The translations under genes and the position numbers were made by a program. From the NCBI RefSeq assembly GCF_008087665.1, contig NZ_CP042912.1:3348001-3412000 (forward strand): DNA of 64,000 nucleotides, read 5' to 3'. This document shows, piece by piece, positions 1 to 32,009 of this stretch. Every line of letters begins with the position of its first letter. The stretch's first letter is position 1. The notes below the pieces were generated by a model. It had not been told where the DNA came from. It saw only the letters and a list, made by a program, of their open reading frames with translations, and did not search any database. The DNA is from Mariniblastus fucicola. Lineage in GTDB: Bacteria > Planctomycetota > Planctomycetia > Pirellulales > Pirellulaceae.

Positions 1-1418
1 TCCACGTGGATCGTTCGGGCGAACCCGACAGCGTTGGTACGCACCACAGACAACGGTTCGTAGTCGATCACAATGGGAGCTGAAACCACCGACGGACTTG
101 GACAAAACTGCAGGAAGCCTCCGACGAGTATAACCGTCACCGCAAGGGCGCTGGCAAACCAGACCCGATTTGGTTTGTCGGTGTCGGTTCCAAGCAACGT
201 GTACTTACAGAGCTTGAAAAGGGGAACTCCCACCCACATGACGCATCCAATGAGTGCCACGATCAATCCGAAGCCGTCAATCAGGCTAGAAGCTGCCAGG
301 GAAAGACCAATCGCAATCACAAAGAACCACATCATGGCACCGATGCCATACATCTTCACAGCAATTGCGCGGAATCCGACTTCCTTGAGCGTAGCCGGCT
401 TACTCCCAAAGTACAGCCACTTGAAGACTCCTTTGAGCCACTGTCTTCCGTGCGTCGCGAGGTTGGGGATCTCAATGAAGTCGGCCAGCATGTAATAGCC
501 ATCGAATTTCATCAACGGGTTGATATTGAACATCAAAGTAACCAGCGTTGCAGAGATGATCACATTGCCCGCATGATACTGTAGCGGTCCCGGGTTGCTA
601 TAAACCCAGATGTAACATGCAATCCCGGCAAGAAATATTTCCGCCAACATGCCCGCGGCCGATGTCAGAATTCGCTTCCACTTGTTGTCGAAACGCCAGG
701 ACGTTGTGACGTCCACATAGGGCATGGGAATCATTAACAGCATGAGGATGCCGCATGACTGAACCCGCCCTCCGAACCTCTTGCATACAAGAGAGTGCGC
801 AAGTTCATGGATCAGCTTCAGGATCACCCACGTGACACCCAGCCAAACAAGATCGATTGCACTGAAGGAGTTGACGCGATTGGTCCAGAAATCCTGCCAA
901 TTTCTGGCCAGCAAACCAAAACCCCACAGCACAACGAACAGCCACAGGGCGGCTCCCAAAGGAGAAATCAGAAAGTTGCAGTAACGCGAGATAGTCGTCA
1001 CGACCGGATCGGGATTGAAAAGCGGCATTCGCATCATCATTGGGTTGAGATACGAGACCATTTTTTGCTTCTGCATGTTGTCATGCTGTTCTTTACGTCT
1101 GGCAGACGAGTTGCCGGTTTCTGATTCTATCAAGCCGGATTCGATCGCCCATTTGCAAAGGGTGGCTGCTTCGTTTTCGTCGATGGCATGCTGTCGCAAC
1201 AGAGTCGCGGTCTTCATGAGCGCGGTGCTAACGGTCCGCCGTCCGTCAAGCATCGTCAGGAAGGTGTACTGGGCCAGGCCGACTCGAAAAAAGCGGCCTG
1301 TTACTTCGTCTTCGACAAGATATTCCGAGCCACCACCGCTTTGGCGCATAGTGAACCGAAGCGCATCCTTGAGTTTGAGGCGTGCCTGGCTGAATTCGAA
1401 TGTTTGATCGTTGAGCAT
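1..1418 (-). CDS. M50-family (site-2-protease-like) membrane zinc metallopeptidase with N-terminal PqqD-like domain, 3' end beyond window
   Basis: I translated this by hand from the reverse strand; the frame is open from ATG at 1418 to the left edge, so the C-terminus is missing. An in-frame TGA lies two codons upstream of the ATG, which fixes the start. Residues 1 to about 100 look like the small PqqD/winged-helix domain that often precedes such peptidases. Several hydrophobic segments follow, with the zinc motif HELAH at residues 204-208 and the downstream ligand motif NPLMKFDGYYMLAD, both typical of site-2-protease/M50 enzymes annotated as putative peptide zinc metalloprotease. It is the last visible gene of the tolC-secA-hlyD-GAF/hlyD run, 97 bp after the GAF-HlyD gene. 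Family members often sit beside HlyD adaptors. A role in processing or passing the giant protein through the inner membrane is my inference. No ABC or RND pump is visible in the cluster. Confidence 0.85.
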   Translation of the reverse strand, partial: MLNDQTFEFSQARLKLKDALRFTMRQSGGGSEYLVEDEVTGRFFRVGLAQYTFLTMLDGRRTVSTALMKTATLLRQHAIDENEAATLCKWAIESGLIESETGNSSARRKEQHDNMQKQKMVSYLNPMMMRMPLFNPDPVVTTISRYCNFLISPLGAALWLFVVLWGFGLLARNWQDFWTNRVNSFSAIDLVWLGVTWVILKLIHELAHSLVCKRFGGRVQSCGILMLLMIPMPYVDVTTSWRFDNKWKRILTSAAGMLAEIFLAGIACYIWVYSNPGPLQYHAGNVIISATLVTLMFNINPLMKFDGYYMLADFIEIPNLATHGRQWLKGVFKWLYFGSKPATLKEVGFRAIAVKMYGIGAMMWFFVIAIGLSLAASSLIDGFGLIVALIGCVMWVGVPLFKLCKYTLLGTDTDKPNRVWFASALAVTVILVGGFLQFCPSPSVVSAPIVIDYEPLSVVRTNAVGFARTIHV

Positions 1419-1427
1419 GGTTCAATT

Positions 1428-1498
1428 GGAATTCGAGGTCGGAGATCGGAATGGAAAAGAGAGAGTTAGCTTTTGCCAGAATTCCGATCTCGAATTCC
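1428..1498. repeat. Imperfect inverted repeat between the GAF-HlyD and M50 genes
   Basis: GGAATTCGAG (1428-1437) is the reverse complement of CTCGAATTCC (1489-1498), and AGATCGGAAT (1443-1452) is the reverse complement of ATTCCGATCT (1481-1490). The left arm carries an extra GTCGG. The transcript could form a long hairpin just upstream of the M50 start, which may tune expression or mRNA decay. It has no U-tract, so it is not a standard terminator. Confidence 0.4.
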
Positions 1499-1515
1499 GG
1501 CCTCCCAATCGATCC

Positions 1516-3402
1516 CTACCACCAGGTAAGGCGGCTTCTTACCCAGTTCATCGGCTTGTGAAACAAACTCCATCCGAGCGATCGTTCTTCGCAGTCAATT
1601 CGCGCAGAGCCTTTCATGCCGGGACGTAGTCGCTCGTCTTCGTTCGGAAATTCAATCTCGGCAATAAAAACATTGTCCGCGTCTCTGGTTTCGCTTCTTG
1701 GATGAATCTTTCTGATCTCGGCAGTTATCGGATCTTCCTCCTGACCGTCAATCCAGACTTTCACCGGGAAACCGACTCGGACCTGGGCGATTTCGTCATC
1801 TGGAATCGCGATTTCGACCCGGACAGGTTTTGTGGGGCCGATTTCAAACAGCACTTTTCCTGTCTCAACCGAAGCAGCTTCCGCACGTTCCAGCGAGCCA
1901 CTGAGAACAACGCCGTCAATCGGACTCCGGATTTGGAGATTCTCTCGCTTGTACTTGAGAATCGCTTCTTCCGATGTCAGACGTTGCCTTTCAAGTTGAC
2001 TGACAACCGTCTTGGCAACGTTGCGGTCTTTCAATTCCATCTCACGGGTTCGAATTGACTGTTTCAGCTCAGCCGTGACTCCCGCCAATTCCCAATTGAT
2101 CGAGCGACCATCCATGTCGGCCAACACGTCGCCGGCTTTAACCAAGTCGCCGGCTTCGACGTGACCAAGGGTAATTTGTCCGTCAAAGGGCGCCACGGCA
2201 AAACGTCGGGAAACAGGTTCCGCCACACAATTGCATCGCACTCGATACGTAATCGGCAAGAACATGGCGGCCACCAATCCCACGATCGCAAGCAACCAGA
2301 ATAGCTGTTTGCCTCGCGAGAGCTTTTGAGCAACAAAAGAAACAGCCCGTGAGAGAAAGTTCCGTTTGACTTTGCTTACAACCTGCAGTGCACTTGTGAT
2401 TGCCGGAGCCGCCGCTTCATTGAATCGTCGCAGCTGGGAGGAATCCACAATGTCCTTTGGCCCTGTGAAAACGATCGCACCAAAAACGTCTTCGTCCTCG
2501 GTGAGCAACGGATGACTTAGCACGGACTCGGAATGCGTGACGGCGGCGAGCTGTTTGTGGGCTTGAAGCAGGTGATTATTGTCGTGATCCGAAGCCGGAA
2601 ACATGCCCGATTCCTCTCGCGTCGCGGATTCAACCAATGCTTGCAGGTAGTTGCGGCTTGATTCCGATCCCTGATCAATTTTTGAGATGCCCGAAATGGC
2701 TTTCAGTTGCATCCGGTGGTTCTTCCACAATCCAACAGCAACGGAGTTACAACCCAGCTTGTTAGCGAGAAGGTTTGCCGTTTCTTCCGTGGCAGCTTTC
2801 AGGTCCGACTGCTTTTCAACATTGGCAACGAGTTCGATAACGGCCGCGAGCGCGTTGACTTGCCAATCGGAATCCGCAGCACTGCTACTGTTGAGCCACA
2901 GAGCCAACGACGAAATCATTTTTTGAACCGAAGACGTTGCCAGGATCGCGTCTTTCTGGGAAGCCATCACAAGGAGCATGATTTCCGGTTGTTTACCACG
3001 ACAACGAATTGGAGCAAGGAGTCCAAACGTTTTGCCATCGGGCAGCGGTTCCGTCTGGATACTGTTTGAAAGCGCCAACGATTCGCAAGTCTCCGAGAGT
3101 GAATCACGAAACTGAGCCCAGTCCGGCAATCGACCGGATGCCGGCAACCCCTTCGACAGCGTCCACATTTCTTCAATGTCACGATGCAGAAAACATGCAC
3201 CGCCAGTTCCCTTGATCGACAACGCCAGCTCTACGAGCTTTGCGCGCACTTCCTTTTCGCTACGGCCATTGACAACGGTCTGTAGCAACCGGCTATCAAT
3301 CGACGCACCTGGCGCCCCTTTCGACTGTGCCGCTGCAGGATGAAAGCGGTAGTGCAGGGGAGTTTTCGACGTTGACGCTATAGGTTGGTTTTCGGTGCTC
3401 AT
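1516..3402 (-). CDS. GAF-domain / HlyD fusion: membrane-anchored periplasmic adaptor with cytoplasmic sensor half
   Basis: 628 aa. Residues about 35-345 contain two weakly conserved GAF-like domains predicted to be cytoplasmic (second one about 185-345). A single transmembrane helix follows at about 367-386 (FWLLAIVGLVAAMFLP). The rest is a classic membrane-fusion adaptor: first half of the biotinyl-lipoyl domain (FDGQITLGHVEAGDLVKAGDVLADMD, about 406-431), a short helical hairpin (about 436-488), the second lipoyl half (IRSPIDGVVLSG, 491-502) and a beta-barrel to about 605. HlyD adaptors link an inner-membrane component to a TolC channel; GAF domains bind small ligands or mediate dimerisation. 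The gene is 30 bp downstream of the second adaptor and 97 bp before the M50 gene, so co-transcription is likely. The GAF ligand cannot be read from the sequence. Confidence is high for the HlyD half and moderate for the first GAF domain. Confidence 0.85.
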   Translation of the reverse strand: MSTENQPIASTSKTPLHYRFHPAAAQSKGAPGASIDSRLLQTVVNGRSEKEVRAKLVELALSIKGTGGACFLHRDIEEMWTLSKGLPASGRLPDWAQFRDSLSETCESLALSNSIQTEPLPDGKTFGLLAPIRCRGKQPEIMLLVMASQKDAILATSSVQKMISSLALWLNSSSAADSDWQVNALAAVIELVANVEKQSDLKAATEETANLLANKLGCNSVAVGLWKNHRMQLKAISGISKIDQGSESSRNYLQALVESATREESGMFPASDHDNNHLLQAHKQLAAVTHSESVLSHPLLTEDEDVFGAIVFTGPKDIVDSSQLRRFNEAAAPAITSALQVVSKVKRNFLSRAVSFVAQKLSRGKQLFWLLAIVGLVAAMFLPITYRVRCNCVAEPVSRRFAVAPFDGQITLGHVEAGDLVKAGDVLADMDGRSINWELAGVTAELKQSIRTREMELKDRNVAKTVVSQLERQRLTSEEAILKYKRENLQIRSPIDGVVLSGSLERAEAASVETGKVLFEIGPTKPVRVEIAIPDDEIAQVRVGFPVKVWIDGQEEDPITAEIRKIHPRSETRDADNVFIAEIEFPNEDERLRPGMKGSARIDCEERSLGWSLFHKPMNWVRSRLTWW

Positions 3403-3432
3403 TGTTCTTGATCCGGCGGCGAACAGTAATTT

Positions 3433-4317
3433 CTAACGTTGCAAAAGCGGCATATCGTCGGATTGCCTCGCGGCTTGTGAAGCATCCGATGCTTCATTCC
3501 AAAAACAGATCACACCGCTTTTGATGCCGAAGTCCCTGTTATCAATCGTGACATCGACCCGACCAAGTCCGCTATCAGGGTCGATGATGGGCGAAACGTA
3601 GGTAATGGTTGCCTCTTTTCTGCTTCTCGACCGACCAATCAGAATCGTGACGATGTCGCCCTTCCTGAGTCCGCCGAGCGCTTCAACATCCTGATAGAAT
3701 CGCACTTTCAACTTGTCTACTCGAACGATCGTTGCGTATTGAGGTTCATTGTTTGACACGTTTTCACCCAGCTGTTTGTGAATCTCCGTTACGAAGCCAT
3801 CGATCGGGCTCTTGATGATTCGGTCTTCGATTTGGGCTTCAATTCGATGGACTTCCAGTTGGTTCAGTTTCAGTTCATCCTGCGCCGCACGATATTCCGC
3901 ATACGCGTTTTCATGCGCTGCCTTCTTTTGTTCGACTTCAAATTTGTTCGTATGCCCACCTGAAACCAAATCCTCGAGGGCGTTCAACTGTGACTTGATC
4001 ATTTCCATTTGAGACGTCGCAGCATCAAGCCGCGCTGTTGACTCAGCTCTGGCCTTGGCGATCTTGAGCGACTGCTCGAGGACCTTGTAGTTAATGCTTG
4101 CGAGGACATTGCCAACATTGACTCGATCGCCTTCGTTGACAGCAGCAAAGGTGACGATACCGGTTTCTGCGCTAGCCGCGATACTTTGCTCAATCGGCTC
4201 TGTAAAACTTTTGGTGATGCTGCCAGTGTGGTTCTCGATTTGAGCCGATGCAGCGCTGTATAGATTCACTATCACGAAGAAAATGCACATCGGCGTCCAT
4301 GTCTTTAGATGAAGCAT
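3433..4317 (-). CDS. HlyD-family periplasmic adaptor (membrane fusion protein), secreted
   Basis: 294 aa from ATG 4317, chosen over an upstream in-frame ATG at 4392 that overlaps the SecA-like gene. A clear Shine-Dalgarno (CTGGAGG) lies about 6 nt before 4317, and the protein then starts with a good signal peptide (MLHLKTWTPMCIFFVIVNLY...SAASA). The mature part has a lipoyl half-motif (VTFAAVNEGDRVNVGNVLASI), an extended coiled-coil hairpin rich in Lys/Glu/Ala, the second lipoyl half (IIKSPIDGFVTEIHKQLGENV) and a beta-barrel. This is the periplasmic adaptor architecture of tripartite exporters. It lies 52 bp after the SecA-like gene and 30 bp before the GAF-HlyD gene. Two different adaptors in one cluster suggest a hetero-oligomeric conduit or successive assembly factors (inference). 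Confidence 0.88.
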   Translation of the reverse strand: MLHLKTWTPMCIFFVIVNLYSAASAQIENHTGSITKSFTEPIEQSIAASAETGIVTFAAVNEGDRVNVGNVLASINYKVLEQSLKIAKARAESTARLDAATSQMEMIKSQLNALEDLVSGGHTNKFEVEQKKAAHENAYAEYRAAQDELKLNQLEVHRIEAQIEDRIIKSPIDGFVTEIHKQLGENVSNNEPQYATIVRVDKLKVRFYQDVEALGGLRKGDIVTILIGRSRSRKEATITYVSPIIDPDSGLGRVDVTIDNRDFGIKSGVICFWNEASDASQAARQSDDMPLLQR

Positions 4318-4369
4318 CGATAACCTCCAGCCAACTATTGAATTCTGAACTCTAAACACTGACAATTCC

Positions 4370-6331
4370 TTAATCTTTCTCAATAGCTTCACGAACGGTG
4401 TCCATCCAGCGGTCTCGCAGAATCATGTTCTGCCGTTGTTTGAAATTTCCTGATTCGATACCCGCCTGGAGTTTCGCCAATTCATTGGTGAAGTCTGACG
4501 ACTCGCCATTTGACCGAGCCCGCTTCGCGATTGACTTTTGCAAACCCCGATTGTTGTCCTCGAACAGTTGGTCAGTCGCCGCAGCAAAGAACTGAGCCGA
4601 TCCTGGCTGGCCCTGTCGTGCAGCCCGCCCGACGAGTTGTCGATCTATTCGCCGCGAAGAGTTTGGGCTTACTCCAACCACATGCAATCCGCCTGACTCC
4701 AAAGCTTTGGCATCCGGTTTGATGTCGGTACCTCGACCCGCCATATTGGTTGCAATGGTGATTGCACCTAATTGGCCGGCACATGAAATAATGTCGGCTT
4801 CTTCTTCGTCCTGAATCCCATTGAGCAAAGTTGGAGCCAAGCCTTTGGCGACAAGCTTGTCCCGGATTTGCAGGCTTTCTTCAATCGTCTTGGTGCCAAC
4901 AAGCACTGGTTGGCCTTTCGCATGCCGCTGCAAAACATCGACAGCGATTGCTTCCAGTTTTGAGTCAAGATCCGCGAAGAAGCGAGTGCGATCGATTCTT
5001 CGAATGCAAGGCCTATTGGTTGGTATCTCAGTTACCCTGCACCCATACACGGCGTTAAATTCTTTTGCAACCGATGCAGCCGTTCCAGTAAGTCCCGCAA
5101 GCTCATCGTACATTTGCAGGTAGCGCTGTCGGGTAATCTGCGTTGTTGATTCGCGCCCAGGTTTAATCGCTACATTCTCTTCGGCTTCGACCGCCTGATG
5201 CAAACCGTCTTGCCACGTTCGATCAGGAAGTATTCGCCCCGTGTACTGGTCAACGATCTGCACTTCTTCATCAACAACGACATAGTCGACGTTACGAGTG
5301 AAAAGTTGTTTGGCGCGAATGGCGTTGGTCAAGTAGATTCGCCATGGACGGGCCAACTTGAGGGTCCGATGTTTTGCAACAGCTTCGTGTGCCTGCTCGC
5401 TGGCTTTGTCGGTCAACTCAAGCTTCTTCTCTGGCATCTTGAGCGTGTACTCATTGCCCTCAACGTATTCGGCCGTGAACTTCTTTGCCAACAGATAGGG
5501 AGTCGGATCTTCGTGCGCCGAACCCGGTACGCTAATGATCAAAGGAGTCATCGCTTCATCGATCATCACGCTGTCGGCCTCATCAATCAGAGCAACGTTA
5601 TGGCTTCCCGACTGAACAAGATTCTGAAACGGATCGCGACCACGAATTCGGTTAGCCAGCGAGACACCCAAGCTTGATTGACGATCTTTTCGCAGGTTCA
5701 TCTGATCGCGAAGGTAATCAAATCCGTATTGGTATCCCGGCCCGTAGACCACTTGATTCCGATAGGCACGCCGTGTCGCACTCTCGTTTGACTCTTCTGG
5801 CAAAAGTCCGTAAGAAACCCCCAGCAACTCAAAAGTTGCAGCCATGTCTTCGAGGTCACGTGCGGCGAGGTAAGTATTGGTTGTACCGACATGGACGGAC
5901 TGAGATGTTAGCAGCTTCATGGCCGCTGTTGCGCCAGTCACGACCGTCTTGCCTTCGCCTGTTTGCATCTCGACGATCGCGCCACCAGCACCGGCAATCA
6001 TTGCCTGCACTTGCACGTCGTGCAGTCGAAAGCCGTGACTCCGGGAGATCGTTTCGGCAATCAATCCCGCCCAGTTGACGCACAAAGATCGCGATGCACC
6101 CTCTTGGGCGCCTTTCGCGAGAATATCCTCAGCAAGCGACCGGATAGAAGATTCCGATTTGCTCGCCAACTTACTCTCGAAAGTTCGCACCTCTCTGAAC
6201 AAACGCTGAATTCCACGGCGACTTCGAGAGAGCGAAACAAACTCATCATGGTGAAATCGCTTCAGGAACCCCAACCATGGTCTGCCATGTGAGCGATTGG
6301 TATTCGTAGTTTTTAATAGTTCAAATGCCAT
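4370..6331 (-). CDS. SecA-like preprotein translocase ATPase, C-terminally shortened
   Basis: 653 aa against roughly 800-950 for housekeeping SecA. Visible motifs: Walker A MQTGEGKTVV (122-131), DEAD-box LIDEADSVMIDEA (248-260, which SecA shows as DEVDSILIDEA), the preprotein cross-linking region with DEEVQIVDQYTGRILPDR (354-371), the LTGTAAS motif (414-420), NBD2 motifs VGTKTIEES (478-486) and ATNMAGRGTDIKPD (527-540), and the arginine-finger region DRQLVGRAARQGQPGSAQFF (563-582). The sequence stops inside the first part of the helical scaffold domain (ESGNFKQRQNMILRDRWMD), so the wing domain, IRA1 and zinc-binding tail are absent. The stop is natural and the next gene follows at normal spacing, so this is a compact accessory SecA and not an evident truncation mutant. 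It lies 63 bp downstream of the TolC gene. Its likely job is driving a special substrate, most simply the adjacent giant protein (inference). Confidence 0.9.
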   Translation of the reverse strand: MAFELLKTTNTNRSHGRPWLGFLKRFHHDEFVSLSRSRRGIQRLFREVRTFESKLASKSESSIRSLAEDILAKGAQEGASRSLCVNWAGLIAETISRSHGFRLHDVQVQAMIAGAGGAIVEMQTGEGKTVVTGATAAMKLLTSQSVHVGTTNTYLAARDLEDMAATFELLGVSYGLLPEESNESATRRAYRNQVVYGPGYQYGFDYLRDQMNLRKDRQSSLGVSLANRIRGRDPFQNLVQSGSHNVALIDEADSVMIDEAMTPLIISVPGSAHEDPTPYLLAKKFTAEYVEGNEYTLKMPEKKLELTDKASEQAHEAVAKHRTLKLARPWRIYLTNAIRAKQLFTRNVDYVVVDEEVQIVDQYTGRILPDRTWQDGLHQAVEAEENVAIKPGRESTTQITRQRYLQMYDELAGLTGTAASVAKEFNAVYGCRVTEIPTNRPCIRRIDRTRFFADLDSKLEAIAVDVLQRHAKGQPVLVGTKTIEESLQIRDKLVAKGLAPTLLNGIQDEEEADIISCAGQLGAITIATNMAGRGTDIKPDAKALESGGLHVVGVSPNSSRRIDRQLVGRAARQGQPGSAQFFAAATDQLFEDNNRGLQKSIAKRARSNGESSDFTNELAKLQAGIESGNFKQRQNMILRDRWMDTVREAIEKD

Positions 6332-6394
6332 CGTTAGCTTGGTGGAAAAACATCGGGGTCATGCCTACAGGCAGGATATTGAGTCTTCCGTAGC

Positions 6395-8311
6395 TTACTG
6401 CTGGTATTGAGTCGCAGGTTCAACCTGTAAAGAATTCGCTTCGATTGCTTCCGTGACTCCTTCAGATACAGATGGCTCCGCAACAAAGCCGTCCACCATG
6501 TCAACTCCAGCAGCAACAGGATCGTCCACGACTTCGTAGGTACGAAACTCTTCCATGCGACTCAGAGCATCGGACACCTCGCCTTTTGACAGGTGAATAT
6601 CACGACAACCGTCCTGACAACTTTTCGTAATGGAAACATTCTGGGATTGAAGGAGCGTCCCGTTGGCTCGCTTAAGGTTGATCATGGAAAGGTTGTAAGT
6701 CAGGACCGAGTTGACATAGTCACGTTCAGCCTCAGTAACCCGTTCCTGGGCACGCAACAGAGATTCCAGGTTCAATCCTGCCGACCCGTCACCATCAACA
6801 ATCCGTCGCCAGCGCTGTTCAATGGTGTTCGCTTCCGCTTCAGCCGCCGCGAGCGCACGACGTTTCGCTCCGGTTTCCATATAGGAAGTATTAAGCTCCC
6901 GAACAGCGATATCGACTTCTGTTTTCACAGCCTCCAACGCGCGGGCGTACTCATCCTGCAAACGTGCAAGCTCATGTTTGCGACGACAAAGACGCGCTTT
7001 GGCCAATCGGTTTCCAACTGGAAGTTCGTACTGAAGTCCAATCGAGTAGCTGGGGCGACCTCTGGTGAACTGATCTCCAAAAGCACCCCCAAAATCACTA
7101 TCGCCACGAAGACCATTTGCGTACGCTTGCGTGACAAGGTTCAAAGCGGGGAGGAGCTCATGCTCCGCAACACCCAATCGAGTTGCCCCGGCTTTCACTT
7201 GCTGGATCGCCGCCTGAATCTCCGGGCGATTTTGGATAGCCGACTGAATTTCCGTGTGCAGAGCGGTTTGGTAAAAATGCAGAGCAGGAGGCTCTGCCGG
7301 AATTAGCTCGGCTTCGTCAGAGTTTCCAAGCTCCGGAGCGTTGATCAATCCGCGAAGCCTTGTCTCCGCGTTGACGACTGCCGTTCTCGCCCGGATCAAG
7401 TCAGCTCTTCTGTTTTCGAGTGCACTCGCCGCGGTTACCAGCTGTGTCCCCTGAGTGTCAACATCTCGCCTTGCCTCAAGCGTTTTGAAGATCTGTTGTG
7501 TTTCCAAATACAAACGCATCAGGTGCGACAGTACGGCACGCTCAAGGTACAGGCTCCAGTATGCCCGAGTGACTTCCAACAGTTCATCCTGAAGCACCGC
7601 GAGAAATTCTCTTTCCGCAACCTGAGCATCGACCTGCGCGAGGAAAACGAGGCTGTTGTTGTATGCCTGCCCTCGACCGCGAAGCAATGGGTGCGTATAG
7701 GAGACGGTGAACTGACCGGTCGCCTGGTTATCGGGCACCAGAAACTGAGAGTTATTGTCTTGCCAGCCGAAGCGTTGCGAAATATCAAGAATGCCACCGT
7801 AACGAGTCAATCGCCTCGCACCACCCGTAAACTGAAACAGGTTGTCGTTGAACCTGGAGGCCGTTCCGCCCGCGGTCAGCGTGTTGCCGATCGGCTCGCT
7901 GGTATCGTTCCAGGCCGTATTGAGATAACGAACCCAATCAAAATTTGAGTCTGCTTCCTGGACCGCCGTTTCTCTGATCAGAGGATCGCGTTTGGCAACC
8001 TTGATGTTGTTCGAATGCTGCAGTGCCAAATACAGAAGCGTATGAATGTCCGCAGGCAATGCTTCCTGACTTCGAAAGGATTTCGCAACATGCTCGTCCC
8101 ACCATGATGGGGACATGTCCACCTGAATGGATGCAGACTGTGCATCCAGCTGATCAAACACGTGCGACGCATTGAAAGAACGAAAGTCCTGTTCTTGAGC
8201 GTCCAAATTGGCGGACTGCAATCCTGATGATACTACCACGATCAAAATCGCGATGGCGGGCAACGAACCTGTTGAAAACAACCGGTCTAGTGCGTGCTTA
8301 ACGGTTTCCAT
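6395..8311 (-). CDS. TolC-family outer-membrane efflux/secretion channel
   Basis: 638 aa. An N-terminal export signal (hydrophobic LPAIAILIVVVSSGLQSANLDAQ, about residues 18-40) precedes two OEP-type repeats made of long amphipathic helices (for example RDELLEVTRAYWSLYLERAVLSH-like segments and the ALEAVKTEVDIAVRELNTSY region) with beta-strand segments such as the one ending YSIGLQYELPVGNRLAKA. The C-terminal 90 residues are acidic and unstructured-looking. TolC proteins form trimeric outer-membrane ducts that receive substrate from HlyD adaptors. It is the first gene of the minus-strand cluster and is divergent from the giant gene. No strong Shine-Dalgarno is visible upstream of ATG 8311. 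Family confident, substrate inferred from context only. Confidence 0.9.
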   Translation of the reverse strand: METVKHALDRLFSTGSLPAIAILIVVVSSGLQSANLDAQEQDFRSFNASHVFDQLDAQSASIQVDMSPSWWDEHVAKSFRSQEALPADIHTLLYLALQHSNNIKVAKRDPLIRETAVQEADSNFDWVRYLNTAWNDTSEPIGNTLTAGGTASRFNDNLFQFTGGARRLTRYGGILDISQRFGWQDNNSQFLVPDNQATGQFTVSYTHPLLRGRGQAYNNSLVFLAQVDAQVAEREFLAVLQDELLEVTRAYWSLYLERAVLSHLMRLYLETQQIFKTLEARRDVDTQGTQLVTAASALENRRADLIRARTAVVNAETRLRGLINAPELGNSDEAELIPAEPPALHFYQTALHTEIQSAIQNRPEIQAAIQQVKAGATRLGVAEHELLPALNLVTQAYANGLRGDSDFGGAFGDQFTRGRPSYSIGLQYELPVGNRLAKARLCRRKHELARLQDEYARALEAVKTEVDIAVRELNTSYMETGAKRRALAAAEAEANTIEQRWRRIVDGDGSAGLNLESLLRAQERVTEAERDYVNSVLTYNLSMINLKRANGTLLQSQNVSITKSCQDGCRDIHLSKGEVSDALSRMEEFRTYEVVDDPVAAGVDMVDGFVAEPSVSEGVTEAIEANSLQVEPATQYQQ

Positions 8312-31737
<23,426 letters not shown>

Positions 31738-31790
31738 CGAGAAACCTGACGCATTCGGCAAGACGTTTAGCAGAAACGATTGAAGAAAAA

Positions 31791-31828
31791 GGCGGCGCCT
31801 CTCAAAGAGGCGCCGCCATTTTATTTTT
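31791..31828 (+). terminator. Rho-independent terminator of the giant gene
   Basis: GGCGGCGCCTC (31791-31801) pairs perfectly with GAGGCGCCGCC (31807-31817) across a 5-nt loop, followed by ATTTTATTTTTG. It lies 54 bp after the giant gene's stop codon. Confidence 0.92.
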
Positions 31829-31850
31829 GCACCTTGAGTCTATTACCCTT

Positions 31851-31957
31851 CGCGGCGCCGACATGTATCGATTAAAGCCTTCGCTTTTTCGGATGAGGAA
31901 CGCCGGAAACGCTGATCTCCAAACCGCTTTGAGACGCGCGGGAGATTCCGATCGTGC
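31851..31957 (-). pseudogene. 3'-end fragment of a PH-domain (bPH2) gene, frameshifted
   Basis: This 107-bp stretch is a diverged copy of 48881-48988, the 3' end of the intact PH-domain gene about 17 kb away. Read on the minus strand it gives TIGISRASQSGLEISVSGVP and then, after a 1-nt deletion (TTTTCGGATG here, TTTTCGGGATG in the intact copy), KALIDTCRRRE, against TIGISSAAQSGLEISVSGVP and KALIDTYRRRD. Weaker similarity (a WHQ motif) continues to about 32010. There is no start, so it is not functional. It sits directly behind the giant gene's terminator and marks the left edge of the decayed region. Confidence 0.8.
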
Positions 31958-32009
31958 TCCGAACCTGACAGCGTGGTTGAGATTTTCGAATTTGATGCCA
32001 ATCTGCAGC

